DNA of 64,000 nt from Saprospiraceae bacterium (GTDB lineage Bacteria > Bacteroidota > Bacteroidia > Chitinophagales > Saprospiraceae): contig JADJYH010000008.1 of NCBI GenBank assembly GCA_016719855.1, positions 113,501 through 177,500 on the forward strand, read 5' to 3'. A program made the position numbers and the translations under genes. The notes under the pieces were generated by a model. That model saw only the letters and a list, made by a program, of their open reading frames with translations, did no database searches and had not been told where the DNA came from. Of this stretch, positions 16,912-26,995 are shown in pieces (positions within the stretch are counted from its first letter, which is position 1; each line of letters starts with the position of its first letter).

Positions 16912-18710
16912 TCAAAACTCCGCAACCACCTCTGCTTCCAACTCCCAATTGGCCCGAAGCTCCTCCAGCGTTTTCCGAATCACCCGTTCCGGCTGGCGGT
17001 GCAGGTCATAGCTGCCCGTCGTCCAGCGCCCGTTGCGGTCGAGGTCTTCAATCAGTTCGACAACGTAGGTGGCGGGCGGCAGCAGGTCAACCTTCACCTG
17101 GAAATCCACTGCATTTGCCACCGTCCATATTTTTATTGGCAGTGGTGCGTCGGGCTTGTCCAGCAGGTGTACCACGTATGCTTTGGCCGTATCAAGCTGC
17201 GTAACTTTCAACGTCAGCGTACCGTAGTCCTTGCGCAGCCCGACCGTTATTTTCTGCACGATGCTGTCGGAAAAGCCCAGCCCGAACAGGTCGGTGACGC
17301 CTCCCGGCAGCATTTGCAGCTCGTAACCAACGCCCTCTTTCCACGGAAAATTCACGATAAAACTCCGCTGTTCCAAAGAATCAATGCTCAGGAGAGGCTG
17401 AACGACAGTCTTCGAAGTGTCTTCGAACAGCCGGATTTTAGTAGCGTCGAAGCTGGCCAGCGGATGGGTGAACTGGAGTCGGTGTGGCTGACCCTGGGCA
17501 AGTTTCATTGGTTGACCAGTCTGTTTTACAGTGGTCGTGAGCTTTGCGCCAGCCAAAAAACCTGCCCGAAGTCCGCTTTTTACCAAAACCGTGTCCACAC
17601 TGGTGTCTCGCTGCACGAACACCCGCCACGCCGTGTCCTGCACGGGGTGGTGGTACCAAAGCCGCAGCGTGTCCTTGTCGTTTTCAAAAACCACCACCTG
17701 CCCCACGCTGTCGAAACTGACGATCGTTCCGTCCGGCGGCTGGTTGAAAGTGAGCTTCACTTGCCCGTATTTCGTGGCTTCTTTGCTTCGCAAAAACAGG
17801 GGCTTTTCTTCTGCGAAGAGCCGCAGAATGACCGTCGGAACTAGGGGCTTGACTTGTTTTGAAGGTTGTAGCAAAGTATCCACGACCACGATTGCCGTAT
17901 CGTTTTTCAGGCTGTCCTGCTGCACGGAGTCCAATTGCACAACACCCGCAACCACCTCGCCGAGCACCAGCGTACTGTCGAGAAACCCCACCTGCTCGGC
18001 ATCGCTGTCGAAGCGGTAGTTGAGGTTCAGGTCGTTCAGTGCCACGACCTTGAAGTTGCCCGACTTCACGTTGTTCACCTTGAAGCTGCCCTCCTTGTCC
18101 GTCATCGCAAAATAGAACGGGCGATCTGTGCGCACTACTGAATCGGCCAAGTTTTCGTAGAGCATGAACAGCGTCTTGTCCACTGGTTTGCCCGTCCAGG
18201 CATCGGTGATTTTACCTTCCACCGACAATGAGTCAATATAGTCGCCAGTGGAAAAGACGAACAGGATGGGGTTCACGTTCCCTCCGTGATGTCACGGATG
18301 GCTTGCCCGAAGTTGATGACGTAAGTGGCGCTGTCCCGCAGCACCTCGTCCTTATCGAAAATGACCTGGATAGTTTTTTTTCTCCGCACGATTTCTGGGC
18401 GTTTGGCCAGCGGCGGTGAAATAACCACTTGTGTGAACACATCTTTCAGTTCCACCCACTCATCGAAGGCCAGCACAATGTCCTGTTTTTTGAAACGGGT
18501 CTGAAAATTTCGGGTGGAGCGGAGGGAGTCGAGTTTCGGCGGGTCAAGGTCCTTTGGGCCGCCCTCCGGTAGAATGGGGTTGGCACAACCGAAGAACACG
18601 GACAGGGCTAGCAGCAAAATAGTTCGGCAGTTCGGCAGGTAGCAGGTGGCAGTCCAGTTCGGCAGTCCTGTAGCCATTGGCGTTGATATTTTCAAATGAC
18701 CTTTTTTCAT
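16912..18710 (-). CDS. Ig-like-domain lipoprotein, one frameshift
   Basis: Joined, the protein has about 600 residues. The N-terminus has a hydrophobic stretch and lipobox-like cysteine (LALSVFFGCANPILPEGGPKD), a start typical of Bacteroidota SbsA-type Ig-like proteins of unknown role (often CANPxxPxGGPKD). It continues with an Ig-like domain (VLAFDEWVELKDVFTQVVISPP; YVINFGQAIRDITEGN). A carboxypeptidase-regulatory-like repeat (VEGKITDAWTGKPVDKTLF; DKEGSFKVNNVKSGNF) and several more beta domains follow. The break near 18285 is one G missing from a G-run. It is probably an outer-membrane or surface lipoprotein. The 5' part (18625-18680) contains the word AGTTCGGCAG repeated within the reading frame; the true start may therefore lie further in. 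Confidence 0.78.
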
Positions 18711-18771
18711 AAAAACTCCGCAAAGCGGGGCCAAAGATGTTGCATTTGCCCAAGTTTAACAAACCAGCTTT

Positions 18772-18860
18772 GAGTTCGGCAGTTCGTCAGGTGGCAGTTG
18801 GCAGTCAGGGCCGTGGTGGCAGTACCTGACTCCAACTGCCCCTGACGAACTGCCGAACTG
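18772..18860. repeat. Word-type inverted repeat, long arms
   Basis: The left arm GTTCGGCAGTTCGTCAGG... (18774-18809) is nearly complementary to the right arm CCTGACGAACTGCCGAAC... (18835-18860). The word GGCAGTTCGTCAG recurs at 31268, 33678 and 48737. It ends exactly at the xerD stop. Confidence 0.8.
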
Positions 18861-19815
18861 TTAACGTCCCCGCATCTCCACGTTCCTCGGATGAAAATTC
18901 AACACCGTCTCCTTCAAATAATCGGTGTCCAAGTGGGTGTAAATCTCGGTGGTGGTGATGCTCTCGTGACCCAGCATGTCCTGCACGGCCTTGAGGTCGG
19001 CACCGCCCTCGATGAGGTGCGTGGCAAAGGAGTGTCGGAAGGTGTGCGGGCTGATGTTCTTCTCGATGCCCGCCTTTTTTTGCGAGGTCTTTGATGATGA
19101 GAAAGACCATGATGCGGGTGAGCTTGCTGCCCCGACGATTGAGGAACAGCACGTTTTCGTTGTCCTTCTTGATTTTCAAATGCCGCCTCATGCCTTCCAC
19201 GTAAAAGCCGATATGCTTCACCGCCTCCTCGCCGATGGGCACGAGGCGTTCCTTGTCGTTTTTGCCCAGCACCTTCACAAACCCCACGTCGAAGTGCAGG
19301 TTGGAGATGCGCAAGTTGATGAGTTCCGTCACCCGTAGGCCGCAGGCGTAGAGCGTTTCGACCATGGCCCGGTTGCGCAGGCCAAGTGGGTCGCTGTGGT
19401 CAATGGCGGCGAGCATCCGCTGAATTTCGTCGTAGTTGAGCACCTCCGGTATCTTGCGGTCGAGCTTGGGTGTTTCGAGCATCTCGGTGGGGTCGGTCTG
19501 AAGGATATCTTCCACGAGCAGGTAGCGATAAAACGCCTTGATGCCCGAAATCAGGCGGGCTTGCGAACGCACATCGAGGCCAAGTTCGTTGAGCCATTTG
19601 AGCATTTTTTGGAAGTCCGTCAGCGCTAGGTCGCCGGGGTTTCGCATGGGGTTTGGTTGCCCTTCGGACAATGTTTCCGCCTTGGCAAGTCGCTGTAAGT
19701 CAAGGTATTGCACCAGCTTCCCGATGTCCCGCAGGTACGCCTCGATGGTGTTGCCGGACATGGAGCGCTCCAATAACAAGTACGCATGAAATCCTTTAAT
19801 GTATGATGGCCACAT
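18861..19815 (-). CDS. xerD: Site-specific tyrosine recombinase XerD, one frameshift
   Basis: After correcting one extra A in a run of seven (near 19078) the protein reads through SPHTFRHSFATHLI and a GHESITTTEIYTH-type end, finishing HPRNVEMRGR with the stop at 18861-18863, about 318 residues. The N-terminal SAM-like domain (FHAYLLLERSMSGNTIEAYLRDIGKL) precedes the catalytic domain; the arginine in ACGLRVTELINL, HxxR in HTFRH, and the C-terminal tyrosine are all present. XerD resolves chromosome dimers at dif with XerC. Without correction the last 85 residues are out of frame. The first ATG is used; upstream lies a word hairpin. Confidence 0.9.
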
Positions 19816-19819
19816 GTGG

Positions 19820-19886
19820 GAGTTTTGAGTTTTGAGTTATTGAGTATCGAGTTGGAGCATCGAACTCAAAACTTGATAACTCAAAA
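19820..19886. repeat. Word-type inverted repeat
   Basis: The left arm AGTTTTGAGTTTTGAGTTATTGAG faces AACTCAAAACTTGATAACTCAAAAC (19863-19887). It fills the gap between xerD and the permease, and the arm runs into the permease stop codon. Confidence 0.78.
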
Positions 19887-21302
19887 CTAATATTTAATCC
19901 TCGGGTCGGTAAATGCGTACAAAATATCCGCTAGCAACATCCCCGCCACCGTGAGCACCGAACCAAGCATCAGCACGGTAAAAACAATCGGCCAGTCTTT
20001 TTGAAAATGGCGTCGTAGGTCAGCAGGCCCATGCCTGGTATGTCGAAGATGACCTCGATGGCCACCGACCCCGCTATTGCTGCAGGCAGCACCGAAGCAA
20101 AAAGCGTGATGAGCGGAAAAAGCGCATTGCGAAAGCCGTGTTTCCAAATCACTGCCCGCTCCGGCAGCCCCTTCGCACGGGCGGTGCGTATGAAGTCCTG
20201 CCCAAGCACGTTGGCCATGCCGCCCGCGCTTGCCGGGAAATGTAGGCCACTGATGGGTACGTCACACAGAAAATTGGCAACAGCAAGTGCGGCACTGCCA
20301 GCCAGATTTGCTTCCACCAAGGAGCTGAGGTAGGGATGTCGTCGGGAAATTTGCTGGGGAAAATGTCCATGCCGTACTCCCGGTTGGTAAAAAAAATGAG
20401 CAGCATGGTGCCCACCCAAAACGTAGGCAGCGAGTACATCATGAACAGCCCCGAGGAGGTGATTTTGTCAAATCGCTGGCCTCGTTTCACCGCCGACCAG
20501 GTACCCAACGGCACGGCAATCAAGAAGGCTAAAAAAATGGCCGGCACATTGACCACCAGTGTCCAAAACAATGCAGGTTTCACCTGCTTGGCTACTGCTT
20601 GCCGTTTGTGAAGCGAGGTGCCGAAATCGCCCCGCACGAAGCCCATCAGCCACGTATGGTATTGATTGTCAAGGCCGTACCAATGGAAGGCTGGGAGCCA
20701 AAGCTTGCTGGGCGTGGCCTCTTTTTCAGCGTTTCGTAGTTTTTTTTTAGGGTAATAAATTCAGTGCCGAGCGCTTCCGACAGTGCCGGGCTTTCGCCAA
20801 AGGCGGCCTCCATTTCCTTCAGCCGGGTCGTGATGGCGCCTTCCTGGTATTTGATGTACAGCTCTCGAAACGGGATTTTCAAGGGCATTGCCGCTGCCAC
20901 CAAACTGCTGTCCGTCAGGCCGAGCAGCTTGAGGTCGAAGGAGCGGACGCTGTTGTACCAAGCTTCCACCAGCGGCCAGTTGCCGTACTGCCCAATGAGT
21001 TTTTCGAGCGTGGCCCGCCGGAAGCCGATGAACACCCGGTGCAGGGTGTCTGGGTAGGCTTGGGAAGTGATGGAAAAATAGAAGGCGGGTTTGTCCAAAT
21101 GAAAGTCGGCGGCAGCTTGTGCGTAGCCATTTTCCGCAGCGAGGAGGTCGTTTGGCGTCGAATATCTGCCAAAAGCATCTTCTCCCAAGTATTGCGAAAC
21201 GGGGTCACCGGGTGCCAGCCTGCTCAACCCAAACGACAACAGACTCACCAACAAGAGCGTCGGAATGAACAGCAGGATGCGTTTGAGGAGATATTGGAAC
21301 AT
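19887..21302 (-). CDS. Peptide ABC transporter permease (DppB/OppB type), about three frameshifts
   Basis: Joined pieces give about 470 residues. The N-terminus MFQYLLKRILLFIPTLLLVSLLSFGLSRLAPGDP is the classic BPD_transp_1 start. A large periplasmic insertion follows. After a break near 20690 come KPALFWTLVVNVPAIFLAFLIAVPLG and the MMYSLPTFWVGTMLL helix, then, after another near 20215, the cytosolic EAA-like loop DFIRTARAKGLPERAVIWKHGFRNAL. After the last break near 20000 comes VLMLGSVLTVAGMLLADILYAFTDPRIKY. It forms one half of the inner-membrane channel for di/oligopeptides. It follows the substrate-binding gene after a word hairpin. No ATPase or second permease is adjacent. Confidence 0.85.
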
Positions 21303-21383
21303 GGCTGTATTGCTGGATTGCTGAATTGTTAAATTGCTTCAGGCTCAAATCAACAATACAGCAATCCAACAATTTAACAATCG
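21303..21383. repeat. Word-type inverted repeat
   Basis: The left arm repeats TATTGCTGGATTGCTGAATTG (21308-21328) and the right arm repeats CAACAATACAGCAATCC (21351-21367). A similar word occurs at 29549-29611. It fills the gap between transporter genes exactly. Confidence 0.75.
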
Positions 21384-23174
21384 CTATTTCTTCAATTTCA
21401 AATGCTGCAACGAAATGCCGAGGCGGTTTACCACTGGCTCGAAACGCTGGTGGAGGACGATGCGCTCCTGTGGGCTGAACAGGAAAATGACAGGCTGTTC
21501 GTTGTAGATGAGCTGTTGAAAATCCTTGTAGAGCTTCGTGCGAGTGGCCTCGTCCGGTGCATTTTGGATGGCGTCAATCAAGGCATCGGAAGCGGCATTG
21601 CCGAAGCGGGAGTAGTTGGTGCCGCCGGGTACGGCGCTGTCGGTGTGCCAGAGTTGCTTAGGGATCGTCTGCCACGGGCTGGGCGTTTGCGCCACGGGCT
21701 GCGAGTTCAAACTCGCCATTCTTCAGTTTTTCGCCTAAAACTTTTCCCTCTACGCCCAGGGTTCTATTTCAATGCCTACTTTCTGGGCATTGTTCTTCAA
21801 CAACAGCGAGAAGTTTTCAGAGAAAGTGCTGCCCGTGGTGTAGAGGTATTGCAGCTTCAACTCTACCACGACTCCATCAATGGTTTTATCCACCGTGCCG
21901 TTGCCATTGCTGTCCTTCCAACCTGCATCAGCCAGCAGCTTGCGTGCACCATCCGACCACCCTGTGTCATCCGGTGATTTTGAAGTTCCGTCGAGGTTCA
22001 TGGGGATGGGCTTGAGCGAAGAATCATAGTATTTTTTATCTGGAAAAAAAGGCCCTACCACCCGCTCGGCGAGACCGTCGTACAGGTCTTTTATAACCAT
22101 GTCCATATCAACGCATTGCGCCAGCGCCCGACGTACCCGTTTGTCGGCCAGTTTTGGGTTGCGGTTTTGTATGGCCGTGTAGAAGTAGGTGTAGGTCGGC
22201 GGCGTGAAGAAGTTGTAGATTTTTTGCACAAAATCCACCTGACGAAGTTCGGTGAACTGCTTGGCGTTCAGTTCCGTCGCCATGTCCACGCTCTCATCTT
22301 TGATGGCGGCAATGGCAGCTACATCGTCTTCGATGGGTAGGAAGATAATCGTGTCAGGGTAGGCTTGCAGCAGCGGGTACTGTCCGGCCAGCTTTTCGCC
22401 CCACCAGTTTTGCTTCTTGGCCAAGACGACACGCTGGTCGTCCACCCACTCTGCCAGCTTGTAGGGGCCAGAACCAGCGTTGATTTCACGGGCGAACTTC
22501 GGCGACGTATACGCATCGGCGAACTGTTGGAGGGCGGGGTCGGCTGCCAGCGGGGCGGCTTTTACCGGATCGGTGAGGTCTTTTAAGACAAATTTTTTCA
22601 TCAAACCACCTTCGTCATAAATATGCTCGGGCAACACCGGCAGCGAGGAGATGGCCTCCATGTTGAGGAAATATTTTTTGTTGGTAAAAATCGTGAACTG
22701 TTTCGGGTTGCTCTCGTCCACTTTGATGTCCCGCACGAATTCCACGTAGCCCAGAAAGCGCTGCGTGGGCATTTTTGGGTTAAAAAGTGCCTTGAGCGTG
22801 AACTCGTAGTCACTGCCCGTCACCGGCTTACCGTCGTCCCAAGTGGCCTCCGGCAATATTTCGTAGGTGAAACTTTGCCCTCCCGTAAACTCCCCTTCTG
22901 TGATGTCCTGCGCAGTTGGGGCAGCCTTGATAAGCTGCGGCGAAAGCACAAGTGCCTGATAATCAAAGTTCATCATGTTTTGGAAAATCAGGTCCGAAGG
23001 AACCCGCTCGTACTTCGTGTGAGCCAGGTAGGGGTTCAGCGTGGTGATGGCCGCCGCTTGCCGCACCCGCACGGTGTTGTCGTTGTGCTTCCAACCAGTT
23101 TCATCTTTGTGGCAAGAAAAAACAAGCATCGTGGCCACAATTGCCAAAGGGAGGGTAAATTTGATTTTTTTCAT
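21384..23174 (-). CDS. Peptide ABC transporter substrate-binding lipoprotein, two frameshifts
   Basis: About 596 residues when joined. A lipoprotein signal (LPLAIVATMLVFSC, cysteine at about 21) is followed by the SBP_bac_5 family landmarks AITTLNPYLAHTKYERVPSDLIF, WDDGKPVTGSDYEFTLKALFNP, GSGPYKLAEWVDDQRVVLAK, RVRRALAQCVDMD and the domain I/II return. The frame breaks near 21755 (IEIEP continues as GVEGKVLGEKLKNGEFELAARG) and near 21690 (continuing TPSPWQTIPKQLWHTDSAV). The lipoprotein binds peptides outside the inner membrane for the permease downstream. The start is the ATG of MKKIKFTLP. Confidence 0.88.
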
Positions 23175-23237
23175 TTTGAGATTTTTTGAACCGGAAGCAA
23201 TTTTCTATGTTCCGGCAATGAACGCCCGAAGTTAGGA

Positions 23238-23352
23238 GAAATTGGGTAAATTGGTGGAACTGGTTAAATTAGTTGAACTGTTTGAAATCCTGAATTTTCA
23301 CCTGCCCAATCCCAATTCAACCAATTCACAAATTCAACCAATTCACCAGTCA
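23238..23352. repeat. Word-type inverted repeat between divergent genes
   Basis: The left arm AATTGGGTAAATTGGTGGAAC (from 23241) faces CAATTCAACCAATTCACAAAT (from 23312). It ends 4-5 bases before the epimerase ATG. Confidence 0.72.
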
Positions 23353-23356
23353 AACC

Positions 23357-24271
23357 ATGTCCACCATCCTCATCGCCGGAGGCACCGGCCTCGTCGGAAA
23401 ATACCTCAGCCAGATGCTCCAAGCCGCTGGCCACACTGTGCTGCACCTCAGTCGCAAGCAGGATTCGGGGGCAAAATTCCCCGCATACGCCTGGGATTTG
23501 TCCAAAAAGACCATTGACCAAGCCGCTGTTGACCGAGCGGATTACATCATCAACCTGGCCGGGGCGGGCATCGCCGACCAGCGCTGGACGCCTGAACGAA
23601 AGCGCCTCATCATCAGCAGCCGGGTGGATAGCACGCTGCTCCTCAAGGCCGCCATCGAGCGCCGCCCGACCCCGCTCAAGGCGTTCATTTCTGCCTCCGC
23701 CGTCGGCTTCTATGGTAGCCGTGGCGACCAGTTGATGACTGAAGATGACCCTGCTGGCAAGGACAGTTTCCTCGCCGAATCGGTGGCAGCGTGGGAGAAG
23801 GCTGTGGAAAAAATCGCTGAAACCGGGCTTCGCACAGTGGTGCTGCGCATCGGCGTGGTGCTCTCAACCTGTGGCGGGGCGCTGGAGAAAATGCTCATCC
23901 CCTTCCGTTTTTTCAATGCTACCTATTTCGGCAACGGCCAACAATGGATGTCATGGATTCACATTGACGACATCTGCCGGATGTTCATGGCAGCGATTGA
24001 AAACGAACAACTTAACGGCATTTACAACGGCGTGGCACCGCATCCCGCCCGCAACCGTGACCTTGTGGTTAAACTAAAAAATGCCTTGGGCAAGCCTGCC
24101 ATTCTATTGCCTGCGCCGGAGTTTGCCCTTCGGGCGGCTATGGGCGAAATGGCCGACGTGGTCTTCGACAGCACCCGTGTTTCTTCCAAGAAAATCGAAG
24201 CCACTGGTTTTAGATTCCAGTTTCCCGATTTGTTGCCCGCCCTCGGAGACTTGTTACGGAGAAAAATTTGA
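23357..24271 (+). CDS. TIGR01777-family NAD(P)-binding epimerase-like protein
   Basis: The 304-residue protein shows an N-terminal Rossmann motif (ILIAGGTGLVGKYLSQ), the HLSRK loop, a YIINLAGAGIAD segment, an SASAVGFYG active-site-like region, and a C-terminal domain of the DUF1731 kind (LPAPEFALRAAMGEMADVV...VSSKKIEATGFRF). This is the YfcH/SulA-type epimerase family (extended SDR); the substrate is unknown. The gene is intact. It is divergent from the transporter genes across a word-type hairpin that ends right at its start. Confidence 0.87.
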   Translation: MSTILIAGGTGLVGKYLSQMLQAAGHTVLHLSRKQDSGAKFPAYAWDLSKKTIDQAAVDRADYIINLAGAGIADQRWTPERKRLIISSRVDSTLLLKAAIERRPTPLKAFISASAVGFYGSRGDQLMTEDDPAGKDSFLAESVAAWEKAVEKIAETGLRTVVLRIGVVLSTCGGALEKMLIPFRFFNATYFGNGQQWMSWIHIDDICRMFMAAIENEQLNGIYNGVAPHPARNRDLVVKLKNALGKPAILLPAPEFALRAAMGEMADVVFDSTRVSSKKIEATGFRFQFPDLLPALGDLLRRKI

Positions 24272-24284
24272 ACTTTGCGAAAAA

Positions 24285-24350
24285 CAGACGATAGATAATA
24301 GACATTAGACACTAGTCAGGCTTGTCTCCATTCTAATGTCTATCGTCTTT
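24285..24350. repeat. Word-type inverted repeat
   Basis: The left arm ACGATAGATAATAGACATTAG (from 24288) faces CTAATGTCTATCGTC (24333-24347). Related words recur at 25449, 42764 and 45647. Confidence 0.7.
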
Positions 24351-24362
24351 TATATCCGAAAC

Positions 24363-25391
24363 ATGTTCCGATTCGAGCATCCATCCTACCTCTACGTCTT
24401 CGCACTTTTGCCACTATTGGCCGTGGTGTTTTGGTTTTTTTGGCGCTGGCGCAAACAGGCAATTGGTCGCTTTGCCGAGCCTCACTTGGCCTCACTGCTT
24501 ATGCCGGAGGCTTCCCGCTGGAAACACCGCCTTAAATTCGGACTCGCCCTGCTGGCAATGGCATTCCTCATCGTAGGCATGGCCAACCCGCAGTGGGGCA
24601 GCAAGCGGGAAAAGGTGAAGCGCAAGAGCGTGGACGTGCTCATCGCCCTCGACATCTCGAACAGCATGTACGCCCAAGACATTCCCCCCAGCCGACTGGA
24701 GCGGGCGAAGAAATTTGCGGAGAACCTCGTGGAAAAGCTCAAAGGCGAGCGTATCGGCCTAGTTTACTTCGCTGGGAGTGCCTACCTCCAGATGCCCATC
24801 ACCACGGACTACGCCGCCGCCGAACTGTTTCTACGAAGCGCCAGTCCTGAGCTTGCCGCCTCGCAGGGCACTGCAATCGGCGACGCAATCGGTGTTGCCC
24901 GCAGGGCTTTCCAAACGGACGAAAGCAAGTCGCACAAGGCCCTCGTCATCATCACCGACGGGGAAGACCACGACGGGGAAGCCATTGCGCAAGCGGAAAA
25001 AGCGAAGGAGGAGGGCATCATCCAATTCACGGTGGGCGTGGGCACTGCTAAAGATAGCCCCATCCCGATGAACATCGGCGGGCGGGAGGACTACAAACGA
25101 GACGAGACTGGCCAGCCCGTCCTCACAAAACTCAACGAGGAGGTGTTAAAGGAACTGGCCGGGAAGGGCGGCGGTACCTATTTCCACATCAATAATGGCG
25201 ATGCCGCCGTGGCCGAGGCGCTGCAAACCCGCATTGACCAACTGGAAAAACAGGAGTTGGAGGTGCGGGCGTTCTCGTCGTACAACAGCTATTTTCAGTA
25301 TTTCATCTTCATCGGACTGGCGCTGCTGGTGGTGGAGTGGTTGATTTCTTGGCGGAAACACAAGCTGGAGGAGCGGGATATTTTCGGGTGA
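24363..25391 (+). CDS. BatB-like von Willebrand factor A membrane protein (copy 1)
   Basis: 342 residues. An N-terminal hydrophobic helix pair (YVFALLPLLAVVFWFFWRW; LKFGLALLAMAFLIVGMA) precedes a VWA domain with the metal-binding DISNSM (MIDAS DxSxS), TDYAAAELFLRSASPELAASQGTA and LVIITDGEDHDG. A C-terminal transmembrane helix (YFQYFIFIGLALLVVEWLI) follows. Bat (Bacteroides aerotolerance) proteins face the periplasm and act in an uncharacterised envelope-stress complex. I start at the ATG of MFRFEHPSY; an upstream in-frame ATG (24336) lies inside the word hairpin. A highly similar copy follows after a 131-base gap with its own hairpin; batC, batD and batE are not adjacent. Confidence 0.9.
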   Translation: MFRFEHPSYLYVFALLPLLAVVFWFFWRWRKQAIGRFAEPHLASLLMPEASRWKHRLKFGLALLAMAFLIVGMANPQWGSKREKVKRKSVDVLIALDISNSMYAQDIPPSRLERAKKFAENLVEKLKGERIGLVYFAGSAYLQMPITTDYAAAELFLRSASPELAASQGTAIGDAIGVARRAFQTDESKSHKALVIITDGEDHDGEAIAQAEKAKEEGIIQFTVGVGTAKDSPIPMNIGGREDYKRDETGQPVLTKLNEEVLKELAGKGGGTYFHINNGDAAVAEALQTRIDQLEKQELEVRAFSSYNSYFQYFIFIGLALLVVEWLISWRKHKLEERDIFG

Positions 25392-25448
25392 GGATATTTC
25401 AGGACGAGATATATTCGGAGACCGTGTATTGAACTTTACGGCAAGGAA

Positions 25449-25515
25449 AAACGATAGATATTATGCAATAGACCATAGGCCGGGGGCCATCTAAAGCCTA
25501 TTGCCTAAAGTCTTG
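25449..25515. repeat. Word-type inverted repeat between the Bat paralogues
   Basis: Left words CGATAGATATTATGCAATAGACCATAGG face CCTATTGCCTAAAGTC around a GGCCGGGGGCC core. This is a weaker hairpin of the TAGA word family. Confidence 0.6.
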
Positions 25516-25521
25516 AGTACC

Positions 25522-26550
25522 ATGTTCCGATTCGAACACCCCACATACCTCTATGCATTTGCTTTACTGCCGTTGTTGGCCGTTGTGTTCTGGTTGTTTT
25601 GGCGCTGGCGCAAACAGGCGATTGGCCGCTTTACCGAGAGCCACCTAATACCACTGCTCATGCCGGAAGCATCCCGCTGGAAACACCGCCTAAAGTTCGG
25701 GTTGGTACTGTCGGCATTGGCCTTCCTCATCCTCGGGGCAGCCAATCCACAGTGGAGCGGCAAGCGGGAGAAGGTCAAACGAAAGGGCGTGGATGTAATT
25801 ATCGCCCTCGACATCTCAGTAAGCATGTACACCCAAGACATTCCGCCTAACAGGCTGGAACGGGCAAAAAAATTTGCTGAAAAACTCGTCGAAGAACTTA
25901 AAGGCAACCGTGTCGGCATCGTCTATTTTGCCGGGGAAGCCTACCTCCAAATGCCCGTTACCACAGACTATACCGTCACCCAGATGTTCCTCCGCATTGC
26001 CAACCCCGACATGGCGGGGACGCAAGGTTCGGCCATTGGCGAGAGCATCAGCATTGCCCGTAGGGCGCTACAAGAGAGCGGCAAGGACTCGCACAAGGCG
26101 CTCGTGCTCATCACCGATGGCGAGGACACAGGCGGCAAGGCAATAGAAGAAGCCCAAAAAGCACGGGAAGAAGGCGTCATACAGTTCACCATTGGCGTTG
26201 GTACGACGGAAGGGGCGCCCATTCCTATCATGTCAAACGGTGCATGGGTGTACAAGAAGGACGAGAACAAAGAAACTGTGCTATCCCGCCTCAACGATAA
26301 AATGCTTCAAGACCTCGCCGAAAAGGGCGGCGGCATGTACTTCAACGTCATCGACGGCGACGATGCCGTGGCCGACGCATTGCAAGCCCGTATCGACAAG
26401 CTGGAGAAACGGGACTTCGAGGTACAGGGCTTCTCCTCGTTCAACAGCTATTTTCAGTATTTTATCTTTCTTGGCTTGGTGCTGCTGGTGGTGCATTGGT
26501 TCGTTTCTTGGAAAAAGCACAAGCTGGAGGAGCGGGATATTTTCGGGTGA
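25522..26550 (+). CDS. BatB-like von Willebrand factor A membrane protein (copy 2)
   Basis: 342 residues, colinear with the preceding gene from MFRFEHP to the shared HKLEERDIFG end. It differs by many substitutions throughout, so this is an old tandem duplication and not an assembly repeat. The MIDAS reads DISVSM, so both serine/aspartate positions are kept; the loop after the fifth strand has a different GAPIPIMSNGAWVYKKDENK stretch. Membrane helices lie near 8-26, 58-75 and 315-332. In canonical operons BatA and BatB are distinct; here both copies are BatB-like. Expected partners are outside the window. Confidence 0.9.
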   Translation: MFRFEHPTYLYAFALLPLLAVVFWLFWRWRKQAIGRFTESHLIPLLMPEASRWKHRLKFGLVLSALAFLILGAANPQWSGKREKVKRKGVDVIIALDISVSMYTQDIPPNRLERAKKFAEKLVEELKGNRVGIVYFAGEAYLQMPVTTDYTVTQMFLRIANPDMAGTQGSAIGESISIARRALQESGKDSHKALVLITDGEDTGGKAIEEAQKAREEGVIQFTIGVGTTEGAPIPIMSNGAWVYKKDENKETVLSRLNDKMLQDLAEKGGGMYFNVIDGDDAVADALQARIDKLEKRDFEVQGFSSFNSYFQYFIFLGLVLLVVHWFVSWKKHKLEERDIFG

Positions 26551-26586
26551 GGATTTTGACGCCAAGACTTTCTACCAATAACCAAC

Positions 26587-26959
26587 TTATGTGATATTTG
26601 ACGCTACCTCAATTTCTGCCTTGATTTCATTGATTATTTCTTCAACCGTTTTACTCGTCCAAGCTGTTATTTTGTTTTCAATAATCTCAATATTGAGGTT
26701 GTTCGCTTTATTTTAAATTCCTTTCATGAATCACATGAATCGTTGCCCTAAACAATGAAAGCTGCGCTGCGTGGTATTTTTCGGCAGCTTTAGTCAGTTT
26801 CTCTTCTGATAAATTATTTCTAATCGCAAGCTTAAGTGCTAGCTTCTTCCGAGCAAGTTGTTGTTCCTTTTTTGCAGGTTCTAATCTAGGTACAAAGCTT
26901 GGCATTTCATTGAATTTGACTTCACTTTGTGTACCATATCCACGATTGAAGAGTTCCAA
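26587..26959 (-). CDS. Hypothetical protein, frameshifted, start unclear
   Basis: The clear part reads LFNRGYGTQSEVKFNEMPSFVPRLEP, a lysine/alanine-rich helix (EEKLTKAAEKYHAAQ), and ends HVIHERNLK. One base indel in an A-run near 26703 then gives KANNLNIEIIENKITAWTSKTVEEI, ending EVASNIT at the stop 26587-26589. I find no ATG: in frame the sequence extends upstream as KITLPGILIKELELF directly from the ligA stop codon, so a mutated or misread start just after 26993 (ATG read as CTA) is possible; otherwise TTG at 26957-26959 begins it. I do not recognise the family. It is soluble with no signal peptide. Confidence 0.45.
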
Positions 26960-26995
26960 TTCTTTGATTAAAATACCTGGTAAAGTAATTTTTAG

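Noticed and set aside
19070..19085. Programmed frameshift at the A7 run of xerD
   Set aside because: The family has no such recoding, and many other genes here show similar single-base breaks in homopolymers, so an error is more likely.
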